A DNA stretch of 64,000 nucleotides from Pluralibacter gergoviae ATCC 33028 = NBRC 105706. GTDB lineage: Bacteria > Pseudomonadota > Gammaproteobacteria > Enterobacterales > Enterobacteriaceae. The stretch's first letter is position 1; every line of letters starts with the position of its first letter. The stretch covers positions 145,599-209,598 of the forward strand of contig NZ_BCZS01000007.1 in the NCBI RefSeq assembly GCF_001598855.1, given 5' to 3'. Under the pieces are notes generated by a model. It saw only the letters and a list, made by a program, of their open reading frames with translations, searched no databases and was not told where the DNA came from. Positions 50,252 through 61,041 of the stretch are shown one piece after another. The position numbers and the translations under genes were made by a program.

Positions 50252-50398
50252 TTATTTTTGTGCGTCGGTAGCAGCACCGGAAATAGCGTTACCGCCCGCA
50301 GAGATATCCTGACCCACGCCGCGCGTCGTGTTACAGCCGCTCAGTACAGCAGAAAGCACCAGGAGAGAGAAAAACGCCGCAATTGATTTCTTGATCAT
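50252..50398 (-). CDS. ecnB: Entericidin B, small membrane lipoprotein
   Basis: This 48-residue protein has a basic start (MIKKSIA), a hydrophobic stretch and the lipobox VLSGC with acylated Cys22, followed by [10 protein letters not shown] and GNAISGAAT, which match E. coli entericidin B closely. Entericidins are small cell-envelope lipoproteins; EcnB is the toxic (bacteriolytic) member and in E. coli is sigma-S dependent and repressed by OmpR at high osmolarity. The ATG is preceded by GGATG. ecnA lies 107 bases upstream on the same strand. Confidence 0.88.
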   Translation of the reverse strand: MIKKSIAAFFSLLVLSAVLSGCNTTRGVGQDISAGGNAISGAATDAQK

Positions 50399-50505
50399 GA
50401 TTTCATCCTTTGATTACCAGACAGGTTTACCTTGCCTGATAAGCATAGACAAAATCCCGCTAAATGAACGGTAAAGAGAGAATTTTGAGAGTCTTTTACC
50501 CGGCG

Positions 50506-50640
50506 TCAGCTGGCCGCGTGCGAAATGGCGTGTCCGAGGCTCTGAACGTCCTGACCCATACCGCGAAACGTGTTGCACCCCGCCAGCAGCGTGGTGGAAA
50601 AAAAGATCAGCAGAAGAAGTGTAATGAGGCGGTTCATCAT
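50506..50640 (-). CDS. ecnA: Entericidin A, small membrane lipoprotein (antidote)
   Basis: This 44-residue protein begins MMNRLITLLLL, has the lipobox LLAGC (Cys22) and the entericidin core NTFRGMGQDVQSLGHAIS, as in E. coli EcnA. EcnA is described as the antidote to EcnB. Two adjacent ATG codons open the gene, with CAGGA upstream. Upstream lies the efp terminator with its hexanucleotide repeat. The paralogy with ecnB is clear from the shared N-T-x-R-G-x-G-Q-D motif. Confidence 0.87.
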   Translation of the reverse strand: MMNRLITLLLLIFFSTTLLAGCNTFRGMGQDVQSLGHAISHAAS

Positions 50641-50658
50641 CCCGGTCCTGACAGGCAA

Positions 50659-50714
50659 AAAAATAGCGCAGCCGCAGCCGCAGCCGCAGCCGCAGCCGCA
50701 GCCGCGCCATTTTT
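50659..50714 (-). terminator. efp terminator with repeat-filled loop
   Basis: On the minus strand AAAAATGGCGC (from 50714) and GCGCTATTTTT (to 50659) pair over 11 bp with one G-T pair, and TTTTTTT follows. The 34-base loop consists almost entirely of GGCTGC repeats. It lies 10 bases past the efp stop. Confidence 0.8.
50668..50703. repeat. Hexanucleotide microsatellite (GCAGCC)6
   Basis: Six exact copies of GCAGCC (GGCTGC on the minus strand) lie back to back within the efp terminator loop, between efp and ecnA. Tracts like this change length by replication slippage. Confidence 0.97.
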
Positions 50715-50724
50715 ATAGCATGAA

Positions 50725-51291
50725 TTACTTCACGCGAGAAACGTATTCACCGGAGCGGGTGTCAACTTTGATAACTTCACCGATCTGCACGAACAGCGGA
50801 ACCTTAACCACGGCGCCGGTGCTCAGGGTTGCCGGTTTGCCGCCGGTACCGGCAGTGTCACCCTTCAGACCCGGATCGGTATCAACGATTTCCAGCTCGA
50901 CGAAGTTCGGCGGGGTCACGGAGATAGGCTGGCCGTTCCACAGGGTCACGATGCACTCGGCCTGGTCCAGCAGCCACTTGTCGCTATCACCAACCGCTTT
51001 AGCATCGGCAGCCAGCTGCTCAAACGTTTCATTGTTCATGAAGTGCCAGAACTCACCGTCGTTGTACAGGTAAGTCAGGTTCATATCGATAACGTCTGCG
51101 CCTTCGGCGGAATCGGTAGATTTGAAGGTTTTCTCAACGCGGGTACCGGTCAGCAGGCGGCGCAGCTTAACGCGCGCGAATGCCTGGCCCTTGCCGGGTT
51201 TTACGAATTCGCTGGATTCGACCGCGTACGGTTCGCCATCCATCATGATTTTAAGACCGGCACGAAAATCGTTGCTAGAATAAGTCGCCAT
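50725..51291 (-). CDS. efp: Translation elongation factor P
   Basis: EF-P binds between the P and E sites and rescues ribosomes stalled on polyproline. The 188-residue protein has the KOW-like domain I with the modified lysine at Lys34 in [10 protein letters not shown], and two OB domains. The lysine-bearing loop is the EpmA/EpmB type, and both enzymes are in this window. It is divergent from epmB with a 41-base gap. Confidence 0.98.
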   Translation of the reverse strand: MATYSSNDFRAGLKIMMDGEPYAVESSEFVKPGKGQAFARVKLRRLLTGTRVEKTFKSTDSAEGADVIDMNLTYLYNDGEFWHFMNNETFEQLAADAKAVGDSDKWLLDQAECIVTLWNGQPISVTPPNFVELEIVDTDPGLKGDTAGTGGKPATLSTGAVVKVPLFVQIGEVIKVDTRSGEYVSRVK

Positions 51292-51332
51292 AAGGCCCTC
51301 TGAAAATTGTTAACTGGTAGCTTAGCCACAAA

Positions 51333-52361
51333 ATGGCGCATATTGTAACCCTAAACACCCCATCCAGAGAAGATTGGTTATCGCAGCTTGGCGATGTAAT
51401 CACCGATCCGGATGAACTCCTGCGTTTTTTAAATATAGACGCTGATGAAAATTTAATCGCCGGCCGCGAAGCGCGCCGCCTGTTCGCCCTGCGCGTGCCG
51501 CGCGCGTTCGCCGCGCGGATGGAAAAAGGCAACCCGAACGACCCGCTGCTGCGCCAGGTGCTGACCTCGCAGCAGGAGTTCGTTTCCGCGCCGGGCTTCA
51601 GTACCGATCCGCTGGAAGAGCAGCACAGCGCCGTTCCCGGTCTGCTGCACAAGTACCGCAACCGGGCGCTGCTGCTGGTCAAAGGCGGCTGCGCCGTCAA
51701 CTGCCGCTACTGCTTCCGCCGCCACTTTCCCTACGCCGAGAACCAGGGCAACAGGCGCAACTGGCAGGTGGCGCTGGACTACATTGCCGCCCGCCCGGAG
51801 CTGGACGAGATTATCTTCTCCGGCGGCGATCCGCTGATGGCCAAAGACGGCGAGCTCGCCTGGCTGCTGGACGGCCTTGAAGCCATTCCCCATATCAGGC
51901 GCCTGCGCATCCACAGCCGCCTGCCGATTGTTATTCCGGCGCGGATAACCGACGCGCTGGTCGGACGCTTTGACCAATCGCGGCTGCAGGTGCTCCTGGT
52001 TAACCACATCAACCACGCCCGGGAAATCGACGATGAATTTCGCCGGGCGATGGCCAGGCTCAGGGGCGCCAACGTCACGCTGCTCAACCAGAGCGTGCTG
52101 CTGCGCGGCGTCAACGATAGCGCGCAGACGCTGGCGGATCTCAGTAACGCGCTGTTTGATGCCGGCGTAATGCCCTACTACCTGCACGTTCTCGATAAAG
52201 TGCAGGGCGCGGCGCACTTCATGGTCAGCGACGACGAGGCGCGGGCCATCGTGCGCGAGCTGCTGACGCTGGTTTCAGGCTATATGGTGCCGAAGCTGGC
52301 CCGCGAGATCGGCGGCGAGCCGAGCAAAACGCCGCTGGATCTGCAGCTGCGGCAGAGCTGA
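51333..52361 (+). CDS. epmB: EF-P lysine 2,3-aminomutase EpmB
   Basis: EpmB is a radical-SAM enzyme that turns alpha-lysine into (R)-beta-lysine for EF-P. The 342-residue protein has the cluster motif CAVNCRYCFRRHFPY and the FSGGDPLMAKD glycine-rich SAM stretch, plus the PLP lysine region near KVQGAAHFMV. Length equals E. coli EpmB. Divergence from efp means the enzyme and its substrate share a control region. Confidence 0.96.
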   Translation: MAHIVTLNTPSREDWLSQLGDVITDPDELLRFLNIDADENLIAGREARRLFALRVPRAFAARMEKGNPNDPLLRQVLTSQQEFVSAPGFSTDPLEEQHSAVPGLLHKYRNRALLLVKGGCAVNCRYCFRRHFPYAENQGNRRNWQVALDYIAARPELDEIIFSGGDPLMAKDGELAWLLDGLEAIPHIRRLRIHSRLPIVIPARITDALVGRFDQSRLQVLLVNHINHAREIDDEFRRAMARLRGANVTLLNQSVLLRGVNDSAQTLADLSNALFDAGVMPYYLHVLDKVQGAAHFMVSDDEARAIVRELLTLVSGYMVPKLAREIGGEPSKTPLDLQLRQS

Positions 52362-52453
52362 AGCTCAACGAAGTCCGGAATCGTACACATACTGCAGCCA
52401 CTGCTAATGCTACTTTTAGCGCTTTACCATACCAGCATGAAAGGAGCGTTAAA

Positions 52454-53281
52454 GTGGCCGCAAGGATCAAGGGCGTTAATACCGGCGTTATTCACAGGGG
52501 CAGCGAGTTCATTGCCCTGGCGCTGAAAGTTAAAACAGAGAACGACAGCGCGGCGCTGTTTTTCATCCCCGCGCTGGCGCTGCGGGATATTTTTATCAGC
52601 CTCGAATACGGCCTGCACCAGCAGACCCTGAGCGCGCCGTCGGCGCAGGAGGCGTCCCGGCACATGGCGGACAACATCCCGCCGCTGGCGCAGGAGGAGA
52701 TGGTTCAGGGAGCTCCGGGGCAGCGGATCTGCGCCGTTGAGCCGGACTTCAGCCGCAAGGGAGAAATCGGCCTGACGCTGCTCGCTGAAGACGGGAAAAG
52801 CGCGGCGCTGGCGCTCGGGACGGCGCAAATTCCGCTGTTCATCACCGCTATCTCGCGCGCCATTCAGAACGCAGGAATGCACGCCCTGTCGCTGCGGCTC
52901 TCGTCGCTGCTCGACTTTCTGCCGCTCTACGACGCCGATTTCCGCGGCGATACCCAGCTTGAATACGACACCTACACCCATCCGGCGTGGAAGCTGGCGC
53001 TGTTCGACCGCACGCTGGCGCTGGTCTATCACTACACCGATGAGCAGGGCCGCGAGCGCAGCTGCGGCACGATTGTGAAGACCCGATCGCCGTCTGACGA
53101 TGAGCGCATGCAGGCCATCGCCCGTCGGCTGCTGGCGTTCAGCCCAAGGCTTAAAAAACTGGAGGGAGAGCGCTGCCGGGTATCGGTGCGCGCGCTGGGC
53201 ATAAAAGAGGGAGAGCCTTCACTGGACGACTGCCTGAAGGCGCTCTGTCTGCTGCGTGGGGAGACAACTGCGGCAGCATAA
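52454..53281 (+). CDS. yjeJ: YjeJ-like protein of unknown function
   Basis: The 275-residue protein has no signal peptide, no membrane helix and no motif I recognise. It is soluble, mixed in composition, and has a central VEPDFSRKGEIGLTLLAEDG segment. Position between epmB and yjeI is that of E. coli yjeJ, and the size is close, but I cannot confirm homology across the full length. The start is GTG with AAGGAG seven bases upstream. A hairpin follows the stop. Confidence 0.6.
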   Translation: MAARIKGVNTGVIHRGSEFIALALKVKTENDSAALFFIPALALRDIFISLEYGLHQQTLSAPSAQEASRHMADNIPPLAQEEMVQGAPGQRICAVEPDFSRKGEIGLTLLAEDGKSAALALGTAQIPLFITAISRAIQNAGMHALSLRLSSLLDFLPLYDADFRGDTQLEYDTYTHPAWKLALFDRTLALVYHYTDEQGRERSCGTIVKTRSPSDDERMQAIARRLLAFSPRLKKLEGERCRVSVRALGIKEGEPSLDDCLKALCLLRGETTAAA

Positions 53282-53284
53282 TCG

Positions 53285-53318
53285 CAACGCGCCCGCTGAG
53301 GGGTCAGGGGGCGCGTTG
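53285..53318. terminator. Bidirectional hairpin between yjeJ and yjeI
   Basis: CAACGCGCCC and GGGCGCGTTG form a perfect 10-bp stem with a 14-base loop between the convergent stops. Confidence 0.65.
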
Positions 53319-53324
53319 ACCCGG

Positions 53325-53678
53325 TCAGTTTTTACACTTGTAGACCTGGCCTATCATTTCGCTGTCGGTCGGGATAAAGCTTGAAAGCATGCTCTGGGTC
53401 GGACTGCTGACGCCATAAATGACGTTGCCGCCCATTGCGGCAGCCTGATTGCGCAGGGCATTCGCCGCGCTGCGCATTGAGCCGCCCTCTTCACCGCGCT
53501 GGCCTGAGAGCCAGTTGCTCTGCTTACCGGAGGCTGTGCCTAACAGCTGGCATTCGCTGCCCGGCTTATCTTCCACGAAGCGAACGTTCTGCCCGCCCGC
53601 GGTCAGTTCATTGCTGGAGCTACAGCCGGCCAGCAGCAGAGCGGCGCCGACAATCCCTGCACAGACTTTTACGCGCAT
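53325..53678 (-). CDS. yjeI: YjeI, DUF4156 lipoprotein
   Basis: The 117-residue protein has a lipobox LLAGC (Cys19) and matches E. coli YjeI along its length (GKQSNWLSGQRGEEGGSMRS, AAAMGGNVIYGVSSPTQSML, ending GQVYKCKN). Its function is unknown. The ATG at 53676-53678 has GAGGA upstream; the track-length start ten codons earlier does not. It lies downstream of groEL, after a terminator. Confidence 0.92.
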   Translation of the reverse strand: MRVKVCAGIVGAALLLAGCSSSNELTAGGQNVRFVEDKPGSECQLLGTASGKQSNWLSGQRGEEGGSMRSAANALRNQAAAMGGNVIYGVSSPTQSMLSSFIPTDSEMIGQVYKCKN

Positions 53679-53755
53679 GTTATTCCTCGTTATCAATGGG
53701 CTGGACACAACCTGTCCGACTCAACGTTATACTAAAAAGCAGAGCAAAAGAAAAA

Positions 53756-53782
53756 CCCCTGCGGCAGAAACTGCCGCAGGGG
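53756..53782 (-). terminator. groESL terminator
   Basis: CCCCTGCGGCAG and CTGCCGCAGGGG with loop TTT form a perfect 12-bp stem, followed on the minus strand by TTTTTCTTTTG. It lies 30 bases past the groEL stop. Confidence 0.95.
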
Positions 53783-53811
53783 TTTCATTACGAGCTCGCG
53801 GGGAGCGTGGC

Positions 53812-55470
<1,659 letters not shown>

Positions 55471-55501
55471 TTAAATTCGTATGTTCAGTGTCGGTCGCGG
55501 A

Positions 55502-55828
<327 letters not shown>

Positions 55829-55877
55829 TCATGGGTGACGCCGGACCGTTCATGGTTTCCCGGCTAGTGACCAGAGA

Positions 55878-55908
55878 GATGGGGCCGGGTTTTTCGCCTT
55901 CAAGGGGG
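55878..55908 (-). promoter_or_regulatory. Heat-shock (sigma-32) promoter of groESL
   Basis: On the minus strand CCCCTTGAA, then CCCCATC after about 15 bases, matches the sigma-32 consensus and the layout of the E. coli groE promoter, including the CTCTGGTCAC start region. Confidence 0.92.
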
Positions 55909-56013
55909 GATCTGAAAAAAAATTATCAAATCTCATTGCAGAGATGAATTCCGTGAACAGACGCGCGAAAAGCCCTTGTGTTAACATGATTTTTTTTACT
56001 TATGGATGACGTC

Positions 56014-57255
56014 ATGAGTGGTTTAAAGCAGGAGCTGGGGCTGGCGCAGGGCGTCGGATTGCTGTCAACGTCGCTACTGGGCACCGGCGTCTTCGCCGTT
56101 CCGGCCCTGGCCGCGCTGGTGGCGGGCGACGATAGCCTGTGGGCGTGGCCTGCCCTCATCGTGCTGGTGTTTCCCATCGCTATCGTCTTTGCCACCCTCG
56201 GCCGCCATTTTCCCAGCGCCGGCGGCGTTGCCCACTTCGTGAGCCTGGCCTTTGGTCCGCGCCTGGCCAGCGTGACCGGCTGGCTGTTTCTGTCGGTGAT
56301 CCCGGTGGGCCTGCCCGCTGCGCTGCATATCGCCGCCGGCTTTACGCAGGCCCTGTTCGGCTGGCACGACGGCCAGCTGCTGCTGGCGCAGCTGGGCACG
56401 CTGGCGATTGTCTGGTGGCTCGGCTCGCGCGGGGCCAGCACCAGCGCCAACCTGCAGACGCTGGTGGCAATTCTGATCGTTGCTCTGATTGTGGCCCTGT
56501 GGTGGGCCGGCGATATCACGCTCTCCGCCATCCCGTTTCCGCCGCTGGCAAACGTCGGCGCCGGGCCGCTGTTCGCGGCGCTGGCGGTAATGTTCTGGTG
56601 CTTTGTCGGTCTGGAGGCCTTTGCCCATATGGCCGCTGAATTTAAGCAGCCTGAGCGGGATTTCCCGCGGGCGCTGATGATAGGCCTGCTGCTGGCGGGG
56701 CTAGTCTACTGGGCCTGCACGGTGCTGGTGCTGCACTTTCACGCCTTCGGGGCGGACAAAGCGGCGGCGGCCTCGCTGCCGGATATTGTGGTCACGCTGT
56801 TCGGCGTGAAGGCGCTGTGGGCCGCGAGCGTGGTGGGTTATCTGGCCTGCTTCGCCAGCCTCAATATCTATATCCAGAGCTTTGCCCGGCTGGTGTGGAC
56901 CCAGGCGCAGGCGCGCCCCGCCAGTCGACTGGCCGCGCTGTCGGCCCGCCGCCAGCCGGTTAATGCGCTCAATGCGGTGCTCGTCTGCTGCGCACTGAGC
57001 ACGCTGGGCATTTATCTGCTGAACATCAACCTTGAAGTGCTGATCGTCTACGCCAACGGCATTTTCGTGATGATTTATCTGCTGTGTATGCTGGCGGGCT
57101 GTCGGCTGCTGGCGGGGCGGTATCGCTTGCTGGCGGCGGCAGGAAGTCTGCTGTGCCTGCTGCTGCTGGTGATGATCGGCTGGAAAAGCCTGTATGCGGT
57201 CATCATGCTGGCGGCACTGTGGGTGCTGCTGCCGGGCCGCCGGGCTATTCGCTGA
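56014..57255 (+). CDS. yjeH: L-methionine/branched-chain amino-acid exporter YjeH
   Basis: YjeH is an APC-superfamily inner-membrane protein that exports methionine, leucine, isoleucine and valine. The 413-residue protein has about twelve membrane helices and follows E. coli YjeH closely (GLLSTSLLGTGVFAVPALAA, MFWCFVGLEAFAHMAAEFK, ACFASLNIYIQSFARLVW). The ATG at 56014 gives MSGLKQELG as in E. coli, with GGATG upstream; the ATG four codons earlier is the alternative. The C-terminal tail is slightly shorter. It is divergent from groES. Confidence 0.93.
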   Translation: MSGLKQELGLAQGVGLLSTSLLGTGVFAVPALAALVAGDDSLWAWPALIVLVFPIAIVFATLGRHFPSAGGVAHFVSLAFGPRLASVTGWLFLSVIPVGLPAALHIAAGFTQALFGWHDGQLLLAQLGTLAIVWWLGSRGASTSANLQTLVAILIVALIVALWWAGDITLSAIPFPPLANVGAGPLFAALAVMFWCFVGLEAFAHMAAEFKQPERDFPRALMIGLLLAGLVYWACTVLVLHFHAFGADKAAAASLPDIVVTLFGVKALWAASVVGYLACFASLNIYIQSFARLVWTQAQARPASRLAALSARRQPVNALNAVLVCCALSTLGIYLLNINLEVLIVYANGIFVMIYLLCMLAGCRLLAGRYRLLAAAGSLLCLLLLVMIGWKSLYAVIMLAALWVLLPGRRAIR

Positions 57256-57257
57256 CG

Positions 57258-57279
57258 GCGGGCCCGTCACCGGGCCCGC
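57258..57279. terminator. Bidirectional hairpin between yjeH and fxsA
   Basis: GCGGGCCCG, a four-base loop, CGGGCCCGC: a perfect 9-bp stem in the 30-base gap between convergent stops. No T-run follows on the plus strand. Confidence 0.65.
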
Positions 57280-57285
57280 TGCGCC

Positions 57286-57750
57286 TTACTCTTTACGATC
57301 GTCTTTGTGCTCAAGGCGATCGTCATCTTTACGCTGAAACTCGCCTTCAAAGGTCTCTCCCCCGGCCGCGCCGCCAAAACCGCCGCCCATACGGCCGAAG
57401 CGCAGGTACGGCATCAGCTTCAGCGTCAGGTGCTTCTGCACCGGCGGCAATAGCAGCAGCAGGCCAAGGAGGTCGGTAAAGAAACCGGGGATTATCAGCA
57501 GCATACCGGCAATGATCAGCGACACGCTTTTAATCATCTCCACCGCCGGACTTTCGCCGGCCTGCATCTTCTGCTGCATCAGCATCAGGTTCTTAAAGCC
57601 CTGGTTGCGTACCAGAGACATACCGATAAAAGAGGTAAAAATCACCAGAATCAGCGTCAGCAGGACGCCGAGCACGTGGGCAACCTGGATGAAAATCGAG
57701 ATTTCGATATAAACATATAAAAAGAAAGCAATAAACGGTATCCAGCGCAC
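57286..57750 (-). CDS. fxsA: FxsA, cytoplasmic-membrane protein (suppressor of F exclusion of T7)
   Basis: The 154-residue protein has several membrane helices in its first 115 residues (PFIAFFLYVYIEISIFIQVA, SLIIAGMLLIIPGFFTDLLG) and a Gly- and charge-rich cytoplasmic tail (GRMGGGFGGAAGGETFEGEF). It matches E. coli FxsA, which relieves F-plasmid exclusion of phage T7 when overproduced by sequestering the PifA protein. Normal role unknown. It is divergent from aspA. Confidence 0.9.
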   Translation of the reverse strand: MRWIPFIAFFLYVYIEISIFIQVAHVLGVLLTLILVIFTSFIGMSLVRNQGFKNLMLMQQKMQAGESPAVEMIKSVSLIIAGMLLIIPGFFTDLLGLLLLLPPVQKHLTLKLMPYLRFGRMGGGFGGAAGGETFEGEFQRKDDDRLEHKDDRKE

Positions 57751-57852
57751 TGGGTTCTCCTGTTAAAGCACGGCCACCCGGGGCGTCCGTTTTGATAAGG
57801 CTGCAAGTCGCATTCACTATAAATGGAGGTAAATTCTTCGTTTTCAATTGCC

Positions 57853-57902
57853 GACTAAACGATTTAGTCCACACATTTTGCGTGGTGACACGTTTCACAG
57901 AA
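57853..57902 (+). promoter_or_regulatory. aspA/fxsA control region with CRP-like site
   Basis: This 334-base gap between fxsA and aspA holds no gene. GGTGA, six bases, TCACA at 57884-57899 matches the CRP consensus at nine of ten arm positions. A perfect inverted repeat GACTAAA/TTTAGTC with a three-base loop lies at 57853-57869. aspA in E. coli is activated by CRP under glucose starvation. The site may serve either divergent gene. Confidence 0.6.
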
Positions 57903-58084
57903 TAATCATTCAGAGGTAGAAGTAGGCTTAATAAGTGATCCAGATTACGGCAATTGGCTATTATCAGCATATGATCATGGGCACCAGGCCGATTAAGGAG
58001 ATAATCTTCGGTCAGAAAACGCACAATACCTCACTCATTCTGTGTGTTTGGTGAATTCATTGGCAGCTTAAAAAGAAGGTTCAC

Positions 58085-59521
58085 ATGTTAAACAACATTC
58101 GTATCGAAGAAGATTTGTTGGGCACCAGGGAAGTTCCAGCGGACGCATACTACGGTGTCCATACTCTGAGAGCGATTGAAAACTTCTACATCAGCAACAG
58201 CAAAATCAGCGACATTCCGGAATTCGTTCGCGGCATGGTGATGGTGAAGAAGGCCGCCGCGATGGCTAACAAAGAGCTACACACCATTCCCAAAGGTGTT
58301 GCCGACGCCATTATCGCCGCATGTGATGAAGTGCTGAACAACGGTAAGTGCATGGACCAGTTCCCGGTAGATGTCTATCAGGGCGGCGCGGGTACGTCGG
58401 TCAACATGAACACCAACGAGGTACTGGCCAATATCGGGCTTGAGCTGATGGGCCACCAGAAAGGTGAATATCAGTACCTCAATCCGAACGATCACGTGAA
58501 TAAATGTCAGTCCACTAACGACGCTTACCCGACCGGTTTCCGCATTGCGGTATATGCATCGGTGGTTAAGCTGATTGATGCCATCAACCAGCTGCGCGAA
58601 GGCTTTGAGCGCAAGTCGGCCGAGTTCGCCGATATCCTCAAAATGGGTCGCACCCAGCTGCAGGACGCGGTACCAATGACGCTGGGCCAGGAGTTCCACG
58701 CCTTTAACGTCCTGCTCAATGAAGAGACAAAAAGCATTCTGCGTACCTCCGAACTGCTGCTGGAGGTGAACCTCGGCGCCACGGCTATCGGCACCCGCCT
58801 GAATACGCCGGAAGGCTACCAGCAGCTGGCGGTGCAGAAGCTGGCGGACGTGTCCGGCCTGCCGGTTGTCCCGGCTGAAGACCTGATCGAAGCCACTTCC
58901 GACTGCGGCGCCTACGTGATGGTGCACAGCGCCCTGAAGCGCCTGGCGGTCAAGCTCTCCAAGATCTGTAATGACCTGCGCCTGCTCTCCTCCGGGCCGC
59001 GCGCCGGTCTCAACGAAATCAACCTGCCTGAGCTGCAGGCCGGCTCTTCCATCATGCCGGCGAAAGTGAACCCGGTGGTCCCGGAAGTGGTTAACCAGGT
59101 CTGCTTTAAAGTCATTGGTAATGACACCACCGTCACCATGGCGTCCGAAGCGGGTCAGCTGCAGCTCAACGTCATGGAGCCGGTAATTGGCCAGGCGATG
59201 TTCGAGTCTATCCACATCCTGACCAACGCCTGCTACAACCTGCTGGAAAAATGCGTCAACGGCATCACCGCCAACAAAGCGGTGTGCGAAGGCTACGTCT
59301 ATAACTCCATCGGCATCGTCACCTACCTCAACCCGTTTATCGGCCATCACAACGGCGATATCGTCGGCAAGATCTGCGCCGAAACCGGCAAAAGCGTACG
59401 TGAAGTGGTGCTGGAGCGCGGGCTGCTTACCGCCAGCGAACTGGACGACATCTTCTCCGCCGAGAACCTGATGCATCCTGCCTATAAAGCCAGGCGCTAT
59501 ACCGATGAAAACGAACAGTAA
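58085..59521 (+). CDS. aspA: Aspartate ammonia-lyase (aspartase)
   Basis: AspA splits L-aspartate into fumarate and ammonia, feeding fumarate to anaerobic respiration. The 478-residue protein is a fumarase/aspartase superfamily member with the signature [11 protein letters not shown] and the [11 protein letters not shown] stretch, and the same length as in E. coli. The ATG has AAGAAGG upstream. A terminator separates it from dcuA, which is nevertheless often co-transcribed. Confidence 0.98.
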   Translation: MLNNIRIEEDLLGTREVPADAYYGVHTLRAIENFYISNSKISDIPEFVRGMVMVKKAAAMANKELHTIPKGVADAIIAACDEVLNNGKCMDQFPVDVYQGGAGTSVNMNTNEVLANIGLELMGHQKGEYQYLNPNDHVNKCQSTNDAYPTGFRIAVYASVVKLIDAINQLREGFERKSAEFADILKMGRTQLQDAVPMTLGQEFHAFNVLLNEETKSILRTSELLLEVNLGATAIGTRLNTPEGYQQLAVQKLADVSGLPVVPAEDLIEATSDCGAYVMVHSALKRLAVKLSKICNDLRLLSSGPRAGLNEINLPELQAGSSIMPAKVNPVVPEVVNQVCFKVIGNDTTVTMASEAGQLQLNVMEPVIGQAMFESIHILTNACYNLLEKCVNGITANKAVCEGYVYNSIGIVTYLNPFIGHHNGDIVGKICAETGKSVREVVLERGLLTASELDDIFSAENLMHPAYKARRYTDENEQ

Positions 59522-59540
59522 TTACGGCGATTAAATCCGC

Positions 59541-59571
59541 AAAGGCACGTCAGCAGTGACGTGCCTTTTTT
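59541..59571 (+). terminator. aspA terminator
   Basis: AAAGGCACGTCA, GCAG, TGACGTGCC followed by TTTTTT. Read-through to dcuA would link the lyase with its transporter. Confidence 0.92.
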
Positions 59572-59635
59572 ACTTTTAAGGACTGCAAATTGACAACATT
59601 TTTGCATCAAGATACTAACAACAAAGGAAGGCAGT

Positions 59636-60937
59636 ATGATAGTCATTGAGTTGCTCATCGTCCTCGCGGCGATTTTTCTGGGTGCCCGGCTCGGTGGGAT
59701 TGGCATAGGCTATGCGGGCGGTCTTGGGGTACTGGTGCTTGCTGCCATCGGCGTCGCGCCGGGTAAGATCCCGTTCGACGTTATCTCCATCATCATGGCG
59801 GTGATCGCGGCCATCTCCTCGATGCAGGTGGCGGGCGGACTGGATTATCTGGTGAACCAGACCGAAAAGCTGCTGCGCAGAAATCCGAAGTACATCACCA
59901 TTCTCGCGCCCATCGTCACCTACTTCCTGACCCTGTTTGCCGGGACCGGCAACATCTCGCTGGCGACCCTGCCGGTTATCGCTGAAGTGGCGAAAGAGCA
60001 GGGCGTGAAGCCGTGCCGTCCGCTCTCCACCGCAGTAGTTGCAGCACAGATAGGCATTACCGCATCGCCTATTTCGGCGGCAGTGGTCTACATGTCTTCC
60101 GTCATGGAAGGCCACGGCGTCAGCTATATCCACCTGCTGTCGGTGGTGATCCCGTCGACGCTGCTGGCGATCCTGCTGATGTCCTTCCTGGTCACCCTGC
60201 TGTTTAACTCGAAGCTCTCCGACGATCCGGTCTACCGCCGTCGTCTGGAAGAGGGGCTGATCGCCCTGCGCGGTGAGCGTATTGTGGAGATCAAGCCGCG
60301 GGCGAAGCTCTCGGTTCTGCTGTTCCTGCTCGGCGTGGTCAGCATCGTGGCTTACGCCATCGTCAACAGCCCGAGCCTCGGCCTGGTGGCAACACCGCTG
60401 ATGAACACCACCAGCGCGATCCTGATTATCATGCTCAGCGTTGCTACGCTGACCACCCTGATATGCCACGTAGATACCGACAGCATCCTGAACTCCAGCA
60501 CCTTTAAAGCCGGGATGAGCGCCTGTATCTGTATTCTCGGCGTTGCCTGGCTCGGCGACACCTTCGTTTCCGCTAACATCGACTGGATCAAAGAGACGGC
60601 GGGCAGCGTCATTCAGGGCCATCCGTGGCTGCTGGCGGTGATTTTCTTCTTCGCCTCCGCCCTGCTCTACTCTCAGGCGGCAACCGCCAAGGCGCTGATG
60701 CCGATGGCGCTGGCGCTGAACGTAACGCCGCTGACGGCGGTCGCCTCCTTCGCCGCGGTTTCCGGCCTGTTTATTCTGCCGACCTACCCGACGCTGGTCG
60801 CCGCAGTGCAGATGGACGATACCGGCACCACGCGCATCGGACGCTTCGTCTTTAACCATCCGTTCTTTATCCCCGGCACCATGGCGGTCTTCTTCGCCGT
60901 CTGCTTCGGCTTCCTGCTGGGCAGCGTTATTCTCTGA
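59636..60937 (+). CDS. dcuA: Anaerobic C4-dicarboxylate transporter DcuA
   Basis: DcuA exchanges aspartate, fumarate, malate and succinate across the inner membrane. The 433-residue protein has about ten membrane helices and the same length as E. coli DcuA, with GTGNISLATLPVIAEVAKEQ and TASPISAAVVYMSSVMEGHG. It follows aspA, and with frdABCD completes aspartate uptake, deamination and fumarate respiration. A hairpin follows. Confidence 0.98.
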   Translation: MIVIELLIVLAAIFLGARLGGIGIGYAGGLGVLVLAAIGVAPGKIPFDVISIIMAVIAAISSMQVAGGLDYLVNQTEKLLRRNPKYITILAPIVTYFLTLFAGTGNISLATLPVIAEVAKEQGVKPCRPLSTAVVAAQIGITASPISAAVVYMSSVMEGHGVSYIHLLSVVIPSTLLAILLMSFLVTLLFNSKLSDDPVYRRRLEEGLIALRGERIVEIKPRAKLSVLLFLLGVVSIVAYAIVNSPSLGLVATPLMNTTSAILIIMLSVATLTTLICHVDTDSILNSSTFKAGMSACICILGVAWLGDTFVSANIDWIKETAGSVIQGHPWLLAVIFFFASALLYSQAATAKALMPMALALNVTPLTAVASFAAVSGLFILPTYPTLVAAVQMDDTGTTRIGRFVFNHPFFIPGTMAVFFAVCFGFLLGSVIL

Positions 60938-60958
60938 CGCGTTTGTTCTGATACGCAC

Positions 60959-60982
60959 AGCGGGCCGCTTTCCCGGCCCGCT
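60959..60982 (+). terminator. dcuA terminator
   Basis: AGCGGGCCG and CGGCCCGCT form a 9-bp stem with a six-base loop, followed by TAATTCAT. The T-run is short. Confidence 0.65.
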
Positions 60983-61041
60983 TAATTCATCGCCATCCTC
61001 CATCGTGCTATAGTGCCTTTTTCGCCGATACGAGGTTGATG

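Noticed and set aside
50414..50710. 98-codon frame starting MARLRLRLRLRLRLR
   Set aside because: It is a translation of the GCAGCC repeat and an antisense-frame reading through ecnA; the real gene there is ecnA in another frame.
57593..58024. 143-codon frame in the fxsA-aspA gap
   Set aside because: It overlaps the true fxsA start in another frame and covers the CRP-like site; no motif or ribosome site supports it.
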